Assembly (NCBI RefSeq): GCF_009766005.1
Contig: NZ_LMUK01000038.1
Location: 391,100 to 427,904, forward strand
From: Bradyrhizobium sp. S69
Lineage (GTDB): Bacteria > Pseudomonadota > Alphaproteobacteria > Rhizobiales > Xanthobacteraceae
Length of the DNA stretch: 36,805 nt
Direction of reading: 5' to 3'
Below, one piece after another: positions 1 through 8,050 of this stretch. The notes under the pieces were generated by a model that was not told the DNA's origin, made no database searches, and saw only the letters and a program-made list of their open reading frames with translations. Position 1 is the first letter of the stretch; each line of letters starts with the position of its first letter. A program made the translations under genes and the position numbers.

Positions 1-357
1 GTGTGCGTTGTTGTTTGATAATTTTGCACGCGAGACCGCGGGTGCAGCGCGCACCCGGTCTTCCCTGCGCCCTCTTTTTTGAGGGTCGCCTGCGTCCCTC
101 TTGGGATCGCACTGCGCCCTCTCATTTTTTGAGGGCAAACGGATTTGCAAAACTCGGGCGAATGCTGTCGCGAGAACGCGGAGACGTGCGAAAAAATGGC
201 AAAAAATGCGGCGACCGCTAATACCAGATCAGCTACGAACGATCGGACGCCAATGCGCCATGATGGCGCGACGGCGGAGGATCAACGCGCCAAGCCGCTT
301 CGCCCCGGCTCGCCAACCCGCACAGCCCGTCGCCCCAAGCCGAACTGTTCCCTTGGC
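1..357. other. Intergenic region with no convincing gene
   Basis: This stretch lies beyond the 3' end of egtD. It holds two similar direct repeats built on GCGCCCTC, a T-rich loop and GAGGG, near 67-88 and 115-136. Each can fold into a short CCCTC/GAGGG hairpin, so they could end transcription of the minus-strand egt genes. They look like pieces of a dispersed repeat family. Reading frames through here only continue as antisense to egtD, and I support no gene. Confidence 0.5.
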
Positions 358-1335
358 TCAGTCCGACGCCACCAGCGCGTGAACCGAGAACATGCCGGCC
401 TTGTCGGTCCAGGATGCGCGCGGGGTCCAGCCGGAGCCGCGTGCCAGCGCGGCGAAGCGATCGATACTGTATTTATAACTGCTCTCGGTATGGATGCTTT
501 CGCCGGCGCGGAACGCAAAGTTGGTGCCGAGCAGGCGCACGCTTTGCGATTTCTTGCTGATCAAATGCATCTCGATGCGATGCCGCTCGCGATTGTAGAT
601 CGCGCGATGGGTAAAGGCCGACAGGTCGAAATTGCCGCCGAGCTCGCGGTTGATGCGGACCAGGACGTTGAGATTGAAGCGCGCGGTGACGCCGGCGGCA
701 TCGTTGTAGGCGTCGTACAGCACGCGTTCGTCCTTTTCGAGGTCGACGCCGATGATCATCTGCGAGTCCTTGCCGAGGATTTCGCGGGCGCTGCGCAAGA
801 AGGCACAGGCCTCATGCGGCTCGAAATTTCCGAGCGTCGATCCTGGAAAGAAGCCGACTTTCGGCATCCCGGCGAGGGTGATGACCTCCGGCAATGCGAA
901 CGGCGCGGTAAAATCCGCCGCCACCGGGAACACCGCAAGGCCGGGGAAATCCCGGCGCAGCGCATTGGCCTGGTCTTGCAGGAAGTCGCCGGAAATATCG
1001 ACCGGGACGTAGGCGCTGATCGCGCAATTTTCCAGCAGCAGCCGGACTTTCGTGGTCGCGCCGGCGCCGAACTCGATCAATGCTGCGCCCTCCGGAATGA
1101 GGGCGGCGATGTCGCTGCCGCGATCCCGCAGGATCGAGAGCTCGGTGCGGGTCGGGTAATATTCCGGCAACCGGGTGATCGCCTCGAACAATTCCGAGCC
1201 GGTCGCGTCGTAGAAATATTTCGGCGACAGCCGTTTGGGGCGCTGCGACAGATCGCCGATCGCTTCGCGGGCGAATACCGAGGTTTGTTGGTCAGGCAGA
1301 TGCGCTTCGGCCAAGGCGCTGGCATGCACATTCAT
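358..1335 (-). CDS. egtD: L-histidine N(alpha)-methyltransferase EgtD
   Basis: The product is a cytoplasmic, SAM-dependent enzyme that trimethylates the alpha-amino group of histidine to hercynine, the first step of ergothioneine synthesis. The 325-residue length matches the family. Visible features are the N-terminal block YDATGSELFEAITRLPEYYP (about 42-61), the SAM-binding loop ALIEFGAGATTK (85-96) and a long Rossmann-like methyltransferase domain. The gene lies 46 bases downstream of egtB on the same strand, so the two probably form one transcript. The ATG at 1335 gives the full-length N-terminus seen in homologues. Nothing unusual is visible; confidence is high because both the family blocks and the egtB neighbour agree. 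Confidence 0.95.
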   Translation of the reverse strand: MNVHASALAEAHLPDQQTSVFAREAIGDLSQRPKRLSPKYFYDATGSELFEAITRLPEYYPTRTELSILRDRGSDIAALIPEGAALIEFGAGATTKVRLLLENCAISAYVPVDISGDFLQDQANALRRDFPGLAVFPVAADFTAPFALPEVITLAGMPKVGFFPGSTLGNFEPHEACAFLRSAREILGKDSQMIIGVDLEKDERVLYDAYNDAAGVTARFNLNVLVRINRELGGNFDLSAFTHRAIYNRERHRIEMHLISKKSQSVRLLGTNFAFRAGESIHTESSYKYSIDRFAALARGSGWTPRASWTDKAGMFSVHALVASD

Positions 1336-1381
1336 GATACTCTCCTGGATGCGCGTCCCGGCGCGGTTGGATTACAAAAAA

Positions 1382-2638
1382 TCAGGTGGCGTAATCGGCG
1401 AGCCGCAGTCCGGTGAACTGCCAGCGATGGTGTGGATAAAAGAAGTTGCGGTAGGTGATACGGCTATGGCCGTCGGGCGTTGCGAGCGAGGAGCCGCGCA
1501 GCACCAACTGGTTGACCATGAACTTGCCGTTGTACTCGCCGAGCGCCCCTTCGATGGCGCGGTAGCCGGGATAGGCGGCATAGGCGCTGCGGGTCCATTG
1601 CCAGACGATGCCGAAGGCGTCGTTGAGCTGGCCGGCGCGTGCGGCGACTTCCCATTCCATTTCGGTCGGCAGATGCTTACCGCTCCAGCGCGCGAACGCG
1701 TCGGCCTCGTAATAGCTGACATGGCTGACCGGGGCCTTCGGATCGATCGGCCGTAACCCGCCGAGCGTCATGATCTGCCATTCGCCGTTGACCTGGCGCC
1801 AATGGCCGGGCGCTTGCCACTCTTCGTTATTGGCCGCCGCGAAGCCGTCCATCAGCCATAGCGTGGCCGTGCGATAGCCGCCGTCGGCCATGAAGGCGAG
1901 CCATTCGGCGTTGCTGACGAGGTTGCGGGCGAGCCGCACCGGCCCGACCAGCGCGCGGTGCGCGGGCTTTTCATTGTCGAAATGAAACGTCTCGCCGGCG
2001 TGTCCGATGCTGTGGATGCCCTCGGTAAGGGTGATCCACTGGTCGCCATCGCCGGTCGCGGCCGGAAAGCGCCAGGCCGGATCGTAGGCCGGCGGAATAG
2101 GGTTTTGCGCAAAGGCGTGCAGGATGTCGGTCAGCATCAATTCCTGATGCTGTTGCTCATGATTAAGGCCGACTTCGACCAGCGGCACGAGCTTCGCCAG
2201 AGTGTCCGCGTCGGTGGTCTGGAAGAATTTCACCACGGCGGCGTCGATATGCCGGCGATAGGCCGTGACTTCATCGGCGCTGGGGCGGGTCAGATGGCCG
2301 CGCTGGTGGCGGGCATGCCGCGGCCCGGCGCTGACGTAATAGGAATTGAACAGGAAGGCGTAGTCCGGATGAAATGGCTGATATCCAGGGCTATGCTGGC
2401 CGAGCAGGAATTGCTCGAAGAACCAGGTGGTGTGGGCGCGGTGCCATTTCGCCGGGCTGGCGTCCGGCATGGACTGGATCAACTGGTCTTCCGCCGACAG
2501 CGGCGCGGCGCGGCGTTCGGTCTCATCCCGAACCGCGAGGAACGCCTCCACCAGATCCTGGCCGAGGGTACCGGATTCGGAGAACAGCGAGGGATGGGGG
2601 GGCGTGATGGTGGCCGCAGCGGATGCTGATATCGTCAC
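1382..2638 (-). CDS. egtB: Ergothioneine synthase EgtB (iron-dependent sulfoxide synthase)
   Basis: EgtB is a non-haem iron enzyme that joins a thiol donor (gamma-glutamylcysteine or cysteine, depending on subtype) to hercynine with O2, giving the sulfoxide precursor of ergothioneine. The 418 residues contain an N-terminal DinB-like domain and a C-terminal FGE-sulfatase domain (from about 200). The predicted three-histidine iron site is H69 in WHRAHTTW plus H160 and H164 in the HEQQHQE motif. The C-terminal half has the usual HLPTEMEWEVAAR and LRGSS blocks. The start is a GTG at 2638 with GGAG about 8 bases upstream. It is the first gene of an egtB-egtD pair. No egtC or egtA is nearby, so the exact sulfur donor cannot be read from context. 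Confidence 0.94.
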   Translation of the reverse strand: MTISASAAATITPPHPSLFSESGTLGQDLVEAFLAVRDETERRAAPLSAEDQLIQSMPDASPAKWHRAHTTWFFEQFLLGQHSPGYQPFHPDYAFLFNSYYVSAGPRHARHQRGHLTRPSADEVTAYRRHIDAAVVKFFQTTDADTLAKLVPLVEVGLNHEQQHQELMLTDILHAFAQNPIPPAYDPAWRFPAATGDGDQWITLTEGIHSIGHAGETFHFDNEKPAHRALVGPVRLARNLVSNAEWLAFMADGGYRTATLWLMDGFAAANNEEWQAPGHWRQVNGEWQIMTLGGLRPIDPKAPVSHVSYYEADAFARWSGKHLPTEMEWEVAARAGQLNDAFGIVWQWTRSAYAAYPGYRAIEGALGEYNGKFMVNQLVLRGSSLATPDGHSRITYRNFFYPHHRWQFTGLRLADYAT

Positions 2639-2960
2639 GAATGGTCTCCGGTCGGGAAGAGAACGTTACTCTGGCGAACTGGTTCCTTACGGACAGCCCG
2701 TCCTAAATAGGTGTTCCCGGCCGGGAAAAAAGCCTCCTTGAGTATGATAAAGACCCCTTTGGGATAGTATTGGCAGCGTCAGCCAATGGCCCGATCTCCC
2801 GGCGCAAGGCCCAGGGAAATCCGGCCGCATATCTGCTCCGTGTCATTTTACTTTGGATGCACAACGGTTTGGGCTACATATATGGGCAATATCGAGTTAA
2901 ACGGGCGGCCTGCCCGTAGCGCCCATGCCGAAAGGGGCAGTGCCCCAAAAGGAAGACAAG
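2639..2960. other. Divergent intergenic region between egtB and grxD
   Basis: These 322 bases must carry promoters for egtB (leftward) and the glutaredoxin gene (rightward). A short inverted repeat, ATTGGC...GCCAAT, lies near 2769-2787. I could not assign a convincing -35/-10 pair or a regulator site, and the reading frames here show no protein-like features. Confidence 0.4.
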
Positions 2961-3299
2961 ATGAGCATCGAGCAATTCATCGAAAACGAAGTGAAGTCGA
3001 ACGACGTCGTGCTGTTCATGAAGGGAACGCCGCAGTTTCCGCAGTGTGGTTTTTCCGGCCAGGTGGTGCAGATCCTGGATCACGTCGGCGTTGGCTACAA
3101 GGGACTGAACGTTCTTGAATCCGCGGACTTGCGCAACGGCATCAAGACCTATTCGAACTGGCCGACCATTCCGCAGCTCTACGTCAAGGGCGAGTTCGTC
3201 GGCGGCTGCGACATCATTCGCGAGATGTTCCAGGCCGGCGAGTTGCAGCAGCTGTTGGCCGACAAGGGTGTCGTGGCCAGCGCGGTGGCGTCCGCCTGA
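2961..3299 (+). CDS. grxD: Monothiol CGFS glutaredoxin (Grx4/GrxD family)
   Basis: This is a 112-residue cytoplasmic monothiol glutaredoxin. The family binds glutathione-ligated [2Fe-2S] clusters and carries them to target proteins or takes part in iron sensing. The CGFS active site is visible in QCGFSGQ (about residues 29-35), preceded by LFMKGTP. It is followed by the [13 protein letters not shown] and GGCDI glutathione-binding blocks. The ATG at 2961 was chosen over an upstream in-frame start because GGAAG lies just before it and it matches the family N-terminus. The usual partner BolA is not in the window. Its stop codon overlaps the reading frame of the following macro-domain gene. Confidence 0.94.
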   Translation: MSIEQFIENEVKSNDVVLFMKGTPQFPQCGFSGQVVQILDHVGVGYKGLNVLESADLRNGIKTYSNWPTIPQLYVKGEFVGGCDIIREMFQAGELQQLLADKGVVASAVASA

Positions 3300-3850
3300 G
3301 GCTCGCGGCGCGCCAGCTGCGCAACGCGCGGCTGGAAGTCATCGTCGCCGATATCACAACGCTCGGCGTTGACGCCATCGTCAACGCCGCCAATTCGTCG
3401 CTGTTGGGCGGCGGTGGGGTCGATGGCGCGATTCATCGCGCCGCGGGGCCTGAATTACTGGCCGAATGCCGTACGCTGCATGGTTGCGCGACAGGCGATG
3501 CCAAGATCACCAGGGGTTATCAACTTGAGGCCAGCCATGTGATCCACACGGTTGGGCCGGTGTGGAATGGCGGCAGCCACGGCGAGGATGATTTGCTCGC
3601 CTCCTGCTATCGCCGCTCGGTAGCGCTATGCCAGCAGCACGGCCGTGCCTCGGTGGCTTTTCCGGCGATCTCAACCGGCATCTATCGTTTCCCCGCCGAT
3701 CGCGCCGCGCCAATCGCGGTCGCAACCATAGTGGATGCGCTGGCCGCGGCCCCCGCCGTCAATCATGTGATTTTCTGTTGTTTTTCAAAGGACAGCGCGA
3801 CGCTCCATGTCGAGGCGCTGGCCGACATCGGCAGCCCTTGTGCCGACTGA
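3296..3850 (+). CDS. Macro-domain ADP-ribose hydrolase (YmdB-like), start codon unclear
   Basis: The product is a macro domain, a fold that binds ADP-ribose; bacterial YmdB-type members hydrolyse O-acetyl-ADP-ribose or remove ADP-ribose from proteins. Diagnostic blocks are [18 protein letters not shown] (before residue 35), [23 protein letters not shown] and [12 protein letters not shown]. The first conserved block lies upstream of the only good near-cognate start (TTG at 3404), so a protein starting there would lack the ADP-ribose-binding N-terminus. In the frame upstream I find no ATG, GTG or TTG back to about 3179. The CTG at 3296, which overlaps the glutaredoxin TGA, is offered as the start, implying translational coupling. 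A sequence error or slipped frame from grxD is the alternative. The family call is firm; the 5' end is not. Confidence 0.75.
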   Translation: MRLAARQLRNARLEVIVADITTLGVDAIVNAANSSLLGGGGVDGAIHRAAGPELLAECRTLHGCATGDAKITRGYQLEASHVIHTVGPVWNGGSHGEDDLLASCYRRSVALCQQHGRASVAFPAISTGIYRFPADRAAPIAVATIVDALAAAPAVNHVIFCCFSKDSATLHVEALADIGSPCAD

Positions 3851-3893
3851 ACCGGCCGCTACACTTCCCAGCCGTTGATCCGGGGAGGGGTTG

Positions 3894-5171
3894 ATGAATT
3901 CTTTGGCAGGGCTGCGCGCGCTGATTGGCGGCGCGCTGTTGGCGTTGGCGGCGTCGCAAGCACGCGCCGAGGGCGCCTTCGATATTCCCGCGGACGCCCA
4001 TTTCAATCCGCAAAAGCTCGAGAAGGTCGGCGAGTTCTTCCGCAATGAAGTAGCTGTCGGCAAGATTCCCGGCGCCGTCGTGCTGATCCAGCAGCATGGC
4101 AAGCCGGTCTATCACGAGTTCTTTGGCGTGCGCGACACGGTCACCAAGGCGCCGATGACCGACGACACCATCTTTCGCATTTTCTCGGTGAGCAAGGCGA
4201 TCACCTCGGTCGCGGCGATGACGCTGATCGAGCACCACAAGATCAAGCTCGACGATCCGGTCGCGATCTACATTCCGTCGTTTGCCACGGTCAGCGTCGG
4301 CGTCGAGAAGAAGACCGCAAATGGCGAGAAGATGATCGACCTCGTCCCGCTCAACCGGCAGCTCACGATCCACGACCTGATGACCCACACCTCCGGGATC
4401 ACTTACGGCTTCTATGGCGAAAGCCTCGTCCGCACCGCCTATACCAACGCCCGGATTTATGATGGCGATTTCAACAACGCCGAATTCGCCGAACGCATCG
4501 CGCAATTGCCGCTGTCCGAGCAGCCCGGTACAAAATGGAACTACGGCCATTCGACCGACATTCTCGGGCGCGTCATCGAAGTCGCCAGCGGAAAATCGCT
4601 GCTGCAATATGACAAGGAAAGCCTGCTCGATCCGCTCGGCATGCCCGACACCAATTTTTATGTGACCGATCCGGCAAAGCAGAAGCTGCTGGCAAAGCCG
4701 GCACCGAATGACAGCAATTACAAGGTCGGCTTCGATCCCGAAGTGGTCAGGAAATGGGAATCCGGCGGCGGCGGCATGCTCACCACCATGTCGGATTTTG
4801 CAAAGTTCGCGCAGATGCTGCTCAGCGGCGGAACATTCGAGGGCAAGCAATATCTCAGCCCCAAATCATTCGAACTGATGGCATCGGATCACATCGGGCC
4901 GGGCTCGGGCGTTGCGCGCGATCATCTGTATTTTCCCGGCGACGGCTTTGGTTTTGGATTGGGCCTGGGCGTGCGCACCGATCCCGGCAACGCAAAGCCG
5001 CCGCCGCCGGGTTCGCTCAGCGAGTTGAAATGGGACGGCGCCAGCGGCTGCTATTTCGTGGTCGACCGCAAGCAGGACATGTTCTTCGTGCTGCTGGAAG
5101 AGACCCCGACGGAACGCCAGCGCATCCAGAAGGCCGTCAAGCAGCTGATCTATGAAGCGATGGAGAACTAA
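3894..5171 (+). CDS. Exported serine hydrolase, beta-lactamase class C / esterase family VIII fold
   Basis: This is a 425-residue secreted or periplasmic hydrolase of the penicillin-binding-protein fold. A Sec signal peptide is clear (hydrophobic run 8-20, likely cleavage after ARA at about residue 25). The nucleophile motif SxxK is SVSK at 98-101. The second motif is YGH at 217-219, where class C beta-lactamases have YxN. The third, KTG-like element appears to be the region around WDGASG. With these deviations an esterase or amide hydrolase is more likely than a true beta-lactamase, and the substrate cannot be told. The ATG at 3894 is preferred over the adjacent TTG because of the strong GGGGAGGGG ribosome site just upstream. 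It converges on ltaE. Confidence 0.88.
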   Translation: MNSLAGLRALIGGALLALAASQARAEGAFDIPADAHFNPQKLEKVGEFFRNEVAVGKIPGAVVLIQQHGKPVYHEFFGVRDTVTKAPMTDDTIFRIFSVSKAITSVAAMTLIEHHKIKLDDPVAIYIPSFATVSVGVEKKTANGEKMIDLVPLNRQLTIHDLMTHTSGITYGFYGESLVRTAYTNARIYDGDFNNAEFAERIAQLPLSEQPGTKWNYGHSTDILGRVIEVASGKSLLQYDKESLLDPLGMPDTNFYVTDPAKQKLLAKPAPNDSNYKVGFDPEVVRKWESGGGGMLTTMSDFAKFAQMLLSGGTFEGKQYLSPKSFELMASDHIGPGSGVARDHLYFPGDGFGFGLGLGVRTDPGNAKPPPPGSLSELKWDGASGCYFVVDRKQDMFFVLLEETPTERQRIQKAVKQLIYEAMEN

Positions 5172-5186
5172 AGGCTTGGTGAGCCT

Positions 5187-6254
5187 TTATGCGCCCCGCA
5201 CGATCTCGCGCACCAGGCCGACCGTCTCCTCGATCATCGCAGCGGTGACGTCGAGATGGGTGCAGGCCCTGATCCGGCCGTCCATCATTGCGAGCAACAC
5301 GCCGCGTTGGCGCAAGGCTTTGACCATCTTGTCACCGCTGACGCCGGCGCCGTCGGGGGTAAAGAACACCAGATTGGTTTCGGGCTGCTGCACCTGTAGG
5401 CCTACGATTTGCGACAGCCCGCGCGCCAGCGCCCGCGCATTGGCGTGATCCTCGGCAAGGCGGTCGACGTGATGGTCGAGCGCGTACACACAGGCCGCGG
5501 CGCACATGCCGGACTGGCGCATCGAGCCGCCGAGCCGTTGCTTCCAGCGCCAGACGTCGTCGATGAAATCGCGTGAGCCCGCCAGCACCGCGCCGATCGG
5601 GGTACCGAGGCCCTTGGAGAAATCGATCCAGGCCGAATCCCACCCCGTAATCATGTCGCGCGCGGCAATGCCGGTCGCCACGCAGGCATTCAACAGCCGC
5701 GCGCCGTCCATATGGGTCGCAAGACCATTCGATTTGGCGATCTGCGCGACCTCGTCGAGCGCCTGCTTTTTCCAGATCGTGCCGCCGCCGATATTGGCGG
5801 TCTGCTCGACGCTGACGAGAACCTGCGGCGGCTGATAGCGCGTGCGCGGGTGGAGCGCGGCTCGAAAGGTCTCGGGCGTGAATTGTCCATCGGCACCCGT
5901 CAGCGCCGTTATCTGGAAGCCGCCGAGCGCTGCATGCGCGCCGCCTTCGCGGGCCAGCAGATGCGCGCTCTCATGCGCCAGGATTTCATCGCCGGGCCGG
6001 CAATAGGAAAGCGTCGCCGTGACGTTGCACATGGTGCCGGAGGGCATGAATACGGCGGCCTGCTTGCCGAGCAGATCCGCCACGCGCTCGCATAGCGCAT
6101 TGGTGGTCGGATCGTCGCCGATCTGCTCGTCGCCAACCTCAGCCCGCGCCATCGCCTCCCGCATCGCCGGTGTCGGCCGGGTCTGGGTGTCCGAGAGCAG
6201 GTTGATGTGGACCGGGATGGCCTTGGGATCGCGCGGGGCAGGGGTGTAGGTCAT
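5187..6254 (-). CDS. ltaE: Low-specificity L-threonine aldolase
   Basis: This PLP-dependent enzyme cleaves threonine or allo-threonine to glycine and acetaldehyde. The 355 residues show the fold-type I features: LLSDTQTRPTPAMREAM at the N-terminus, GDDPTTNALCERVADLLGK (about 46-64), FMPSGTMCN (69-77), DGAR (183-186) and the PLP-lysine K214 in DFSKGLGTP. The ATG at 6254 has an AAGAG ribosome site. It is transcribed away from hicA; the roughly 85-base space between them contains the hicAB operators, so those operators could also affect this gene. The family is certain; strict stereospecificity is not readable. Confidence 0.93.
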   Translation of the reverse strand: MTYTPAPRDPKAIPVHINLLSDTQTRPTPAMREAMARAEVGDEQIGDDPTTNALCERVADLLGKQAAVFMPSGTMCNVTATLSYCRPGDEILAHESAHLLAREGGAHAALGGFQITALTGADGQFTPETFRAALHPRTRYQPPQVLVSVEQTANIGGGTIWKKQALDEVAQIAKSNGLATHMDGARLLNACVATGIAARDMITGWDSAWIDFSKGLGTPIGAVLAGSRDFIDDVWRWKQRLGGSMRQSGMCAAACVYALDHHVDRLAEDHANARALARGLSQIVGLQVQQPETNLVFFTPDGAGVSGDKMVKALRQRGVLLAMMDGRIRACTHLDVTAAMIEETVGLVREIVRGA

Positions 6255-6290
6255 TGGAACTCTTCTTCTTTTGTCGAGGCGCCAGTTGGT

Positions 6291-6338
6291 GTGTATTTAT
6301 ACACTTGATCTAGCGGCAATCGGTATGTATAAATACAC
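6291..6338 (+). promoter_or_regulatory. hicAB promoter with two palindromic operators
   Basis: Two copies of a 14-bp palindrome lie at 6291-6304 (GTGTATTTATACAC) and 6325-6338 (ATGTATAAATACAC), with centres about 34 bp apart. Between and within them is a good sigma70-type promoter: -35 TTGATC at 6305-6310, a 17-bp spacer, and -10 TATAAA at 6328-6333. The second palindrome covers the -10 element and the first abuts the -35, the arrangement expected for autorepression by the ribbon-helix-helix HicB protein. The predicted transcription start falls at about 6339-6341, on the hicA start codon, implying a leaderless message. Palindromes and boxes are seen directly; HicB binding is inferred. Confidence 0.75.
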
Positions 6339-6527
6339 ATGAATTCTAGGGACATCATCTCCGCTCTCAAGGCGGATGGCTGGATTCAGGTCGCCCAAAA
6401 GGGAAGTCATGTCCAGTTCAAGCATCCGGTCAAACCGGGACGGGTCACGGTTCCTCATCCCAAGAGAGATATCCCGATAGGGACGTTCAGGAGCATCGAA
6501 AAGCAAGCGAGCCTGAAACTGAAGTAG
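6339..6527 (+). CDS. hicA: HicA family mRNA interferase toxin
   Basis: This is a 62-residue toxin with the small dsRBD-like HicA fold. The family cleaves mRNA and is neutralised by HicB. The canonical N-terminus (MNSRDIISALKADGW), the catalytic-histidine motif GSHVQF (H24) and the VTVPHP-KRDIPIGTFRSI block are all present, so the toxin looks intact. The start at 6339 directly follows the -10/operator region with no ribosome-binding site, fitting leaderless translation. The gene is followed by hicB after about 64 bases (10 if the earlier hicB ATG is used). Confidence is high on family and context. Confidence 0.92.
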   Translation: MNSRDIISALKADGWIQVAQKGSHVQFKHPVKPGRVTVPHPKRDIPIGTFRSIEKQASLKLK

Positions 6528-6591
6528 CGAATAGCAAATGAGTAGTGGGGCCAATACGGCCCGCCTGCGCGCAGCAGAGAGTGAATGGAAA

Positions 6592-6984
6592 ATGCGACAG
6601 TATATCGCCCTGATTCACAAAGAGGCCGACAGCGATTACGGCATCTCATTTCCGGATCTGCCCGGTGTCATCAGTGCCGGCAAAACCCTGGATGAAGCAC
6701 GTGATATGGGGGCTGAGGCCTTGGCCTTGCATCTGGAAGGGATGGTGGCCGATGGCGAAGCCGCGCCAGAACCCAGTTCTCTGGAAGAGATCATGAAGGA
6801 TGCCCAAAACAAGGATGGCGTTGCCGTTCTGATCGCCGCCCCGGCAACCGACGTGAAAAGCGTTCGCATCAACGTGACGATGCCCGCAGACGTCCTCGAT
6901 CAAATCGACCGCTATGCCGAGCGAGAAGGCTTTACGCGTTCGGGCTTCCTGGCTCAGGCGGCAAAGAAGGCGATGGCGGTTTAA
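6592..6984 (+). CDS. hicB: HicB family antitoxin with ribbon-helix-helix DNA-binding tail
   Basis: This is the antitoxin partner of HicA. The N-terminal HicB domain (about 1-60, MRQYIALIHKEADSDYGISF then PDLPGVISAGKTLDEA) is a partially degraded RNase-H-like fold that binds the toxin. The C-terminal segment (about 88-127), with VRINVTMPADVLDQIDRYA and RSGFLAQAAKKAM, is a ribbon-helix-helix of the kind that binds palindromic operators such as those at 6291-6338. The ATG at 6592 matches the family N-terminus; an in-frame ATG at 6538 would add 18 residues that do not look like HicB. It is expected to repress its own operon with HicA. Confidence 0.9.
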   Translation: MRQYIALIHKEADSDYGISFPDLPGVISAGKTLDEARDMGAEALALHLEGMVADGEAAPEPSSLEEIMKDAQNKDGVAVLIAAPATDVKSVRINVTMPADVLDQIDRYAEREGFTRSGFLAQAAKKAMAV

Positions 6985-7038
6985 CGCGAGGTAAGGTCAT
7001 GCGGGCGTACTAGACGCAGCGCTCGTTGAAAGCGAAAG

Positions 7039-7224
7039 ATGACAAAGATTTCAAAGTTCGACGCGGCCGATTATCTCAAGACCCCGATAGCGATAGCAGC
7101 CTATCTCACCGAAGCGTTTGAGACGAACGACGCCGCTTACATTTGTACCGCGCTCGACACGACCGCGCGCACCAAAGGCATGGGAGACTTTGCAAAGGCC
7201 ACAGGCCTGTCGCGCGAGAGATGA
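7039..7224 (+). pseudogene. Truncated addiction-module antidote (HigA-like) remnant
   Basis: The 61 codons match the first half of the putative addiction-module antidote family of small Xre/HigA-like helix-turn-helix proteins: FDAADYLKTPIAIAAYLTEA, ALDTTARTKGMGDFAKATGLSRE. Family members normally continue after LSRE with the second helix and about 35 further residues. Here the frame stops directly after LSRER, and no neighbouring frame restores the expected LYRALSPEGNP-type tail. The recognition part of the DNA-binding domain is therefore lost, and no partner toxin precedes it. It is probably a decayed module next to hicAB, though a short functional peptide cannot be excluded. Confidence 0.65.
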
Positions 7225-7257
7225 CTCGCAGAGGGTTGCCTGAGTTAACGGCATCAA

Positions 7258-7286
7258 AAAAGGCCCCGGCAAAACCGGGGCCTTTT
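7258..7286. terminator. Bidirectional intrinsic terminator
   Basis: A perfect 12-bp stem, AAAAGGCCCCGG / CCGGGGCCTTTT, closes a CAAAA loop. With A residues on one side and T residues on the other it can stop transcription both from the toxin-antitoxin side and from rpsD, whose stop lies 24 bases away. Confidence 0.9.
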
Positions 7287-7309
7287 GATATTGGCAAAAC
7301 GCCGAAGGA

Positions 7310-7927
7310 TCAGCGCGAATAGAATTCGACGATCAGATGCGGCTCCATCTGCACCGCGAACGGCACATCCGACAGATGCGGGATGCGGCCGAATTTCGCG
7401 GTCATCTTGGAATGATCGGCTTCGATGAAATCGGGTACGTCGCGCTCGCCGAGCTGGCTTGCTTCCAGCACCACGGCGAGCTGCTTGGAGGATTCCTTGA
7501 CCTCGATCAGATCGCCGATCTTCACCTGGTAGCTCGAGATATTGACGCGACGGCCGTTCACCTTGACGTGGCCGTGATTGATGAACTGGCGTGCGGCGAA
7601 CATGGTGGCGACGAACTTGGCGCGATACACCACGGTGTCGAGACGGCGCTCGAGCAGGCCGATCAGGTTTTCGCCGGTGTCGCCCTTCAGGCGGCTGGCT
7701 TCGACATAGATACCGTGAAACTGGCGCTCGCTGATGTTGGCGTAATAGCCCTTCAGCTTCTGCTTGGCGCGCAGCTGCACGCCGAAGTCGGAGAGCTTGC
7801 CCTTGCGGCGCTGGCCGTGCTGGCCGGGGCCGTATTCACGGCGATTCACCGGGCTCTTGGGGCGGCCCCAGATATTCTGGCCCATACGGCGATCGATCTT
7901 GTATTTCGCCTCACTGCGCTTAGTCAT
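7310..7927 (-). CDS. rpsD: 30S ribosomal protein S4
   Basis: S4 is a primary 16S rRNA-binding protein of the small subunit. The 205-residue product has the N-terminal [10 protein letters not shown] region, the S4 RNA-binding domain ([36 protein letters not shown]) and no zinc-binding cysteines, so it is the C-minus type. The ATG at 7927 was chosen because AGAGGA lies just upstream and [14 protein letters not shown] is the expected alphaproteobacterial start; an upstream in-frame start would add 27 leader-derived residues. It is monocistronic here, between two hairpin regions. The leader contains strong hairpins (8051-8098), which might take part in control of S4. Confidence 0.97.
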   Translation of the reverse strand: MTKRSEAKYKIDRRMGQNIWGRPKSPVNRREYGPGQHGQRRKGKLSDFGVQLRAKQKLKGYYANISERQFHGIYVEASRLKGDTGENLIGLLERRLDTVVYRAKFVATMFAARQFINHGHVKVNGRRVNISSYQVKIGDLIEVKESSKQLAVVLEASQLGERDVPDFIEADHSKMTAKFGRIPHLSDVPFAVQMEPHLIVEFYSR

Positions 7928-8050
7928 CGCGTCCTCTTGTAAAAGTTTGAGTTTTGAGGAAACGCGCCCTCCTGTGCGCCGGGAACTTCCCGGAGCCGAC
8001 AGGCCCATCCCTTAAGCTTCAAGGGGAGGCCACGGGTCGCGAAACGCAAC

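Noticed and set aside
145..1416. 423-codon plus-strand open frame opposite egtD
   Set aside because: It runs antisense to a clear EgtD, shows no domain, and long shadow frames are expected in high-GC DNA.
3759..4850. 363-codon minus-strand open frame
   Set aside because: It mirrors the serine hydrolase gene, which has a signal peptide and catalytic motifs; the antisense product is a His/Arg/Ala-rich shadow.
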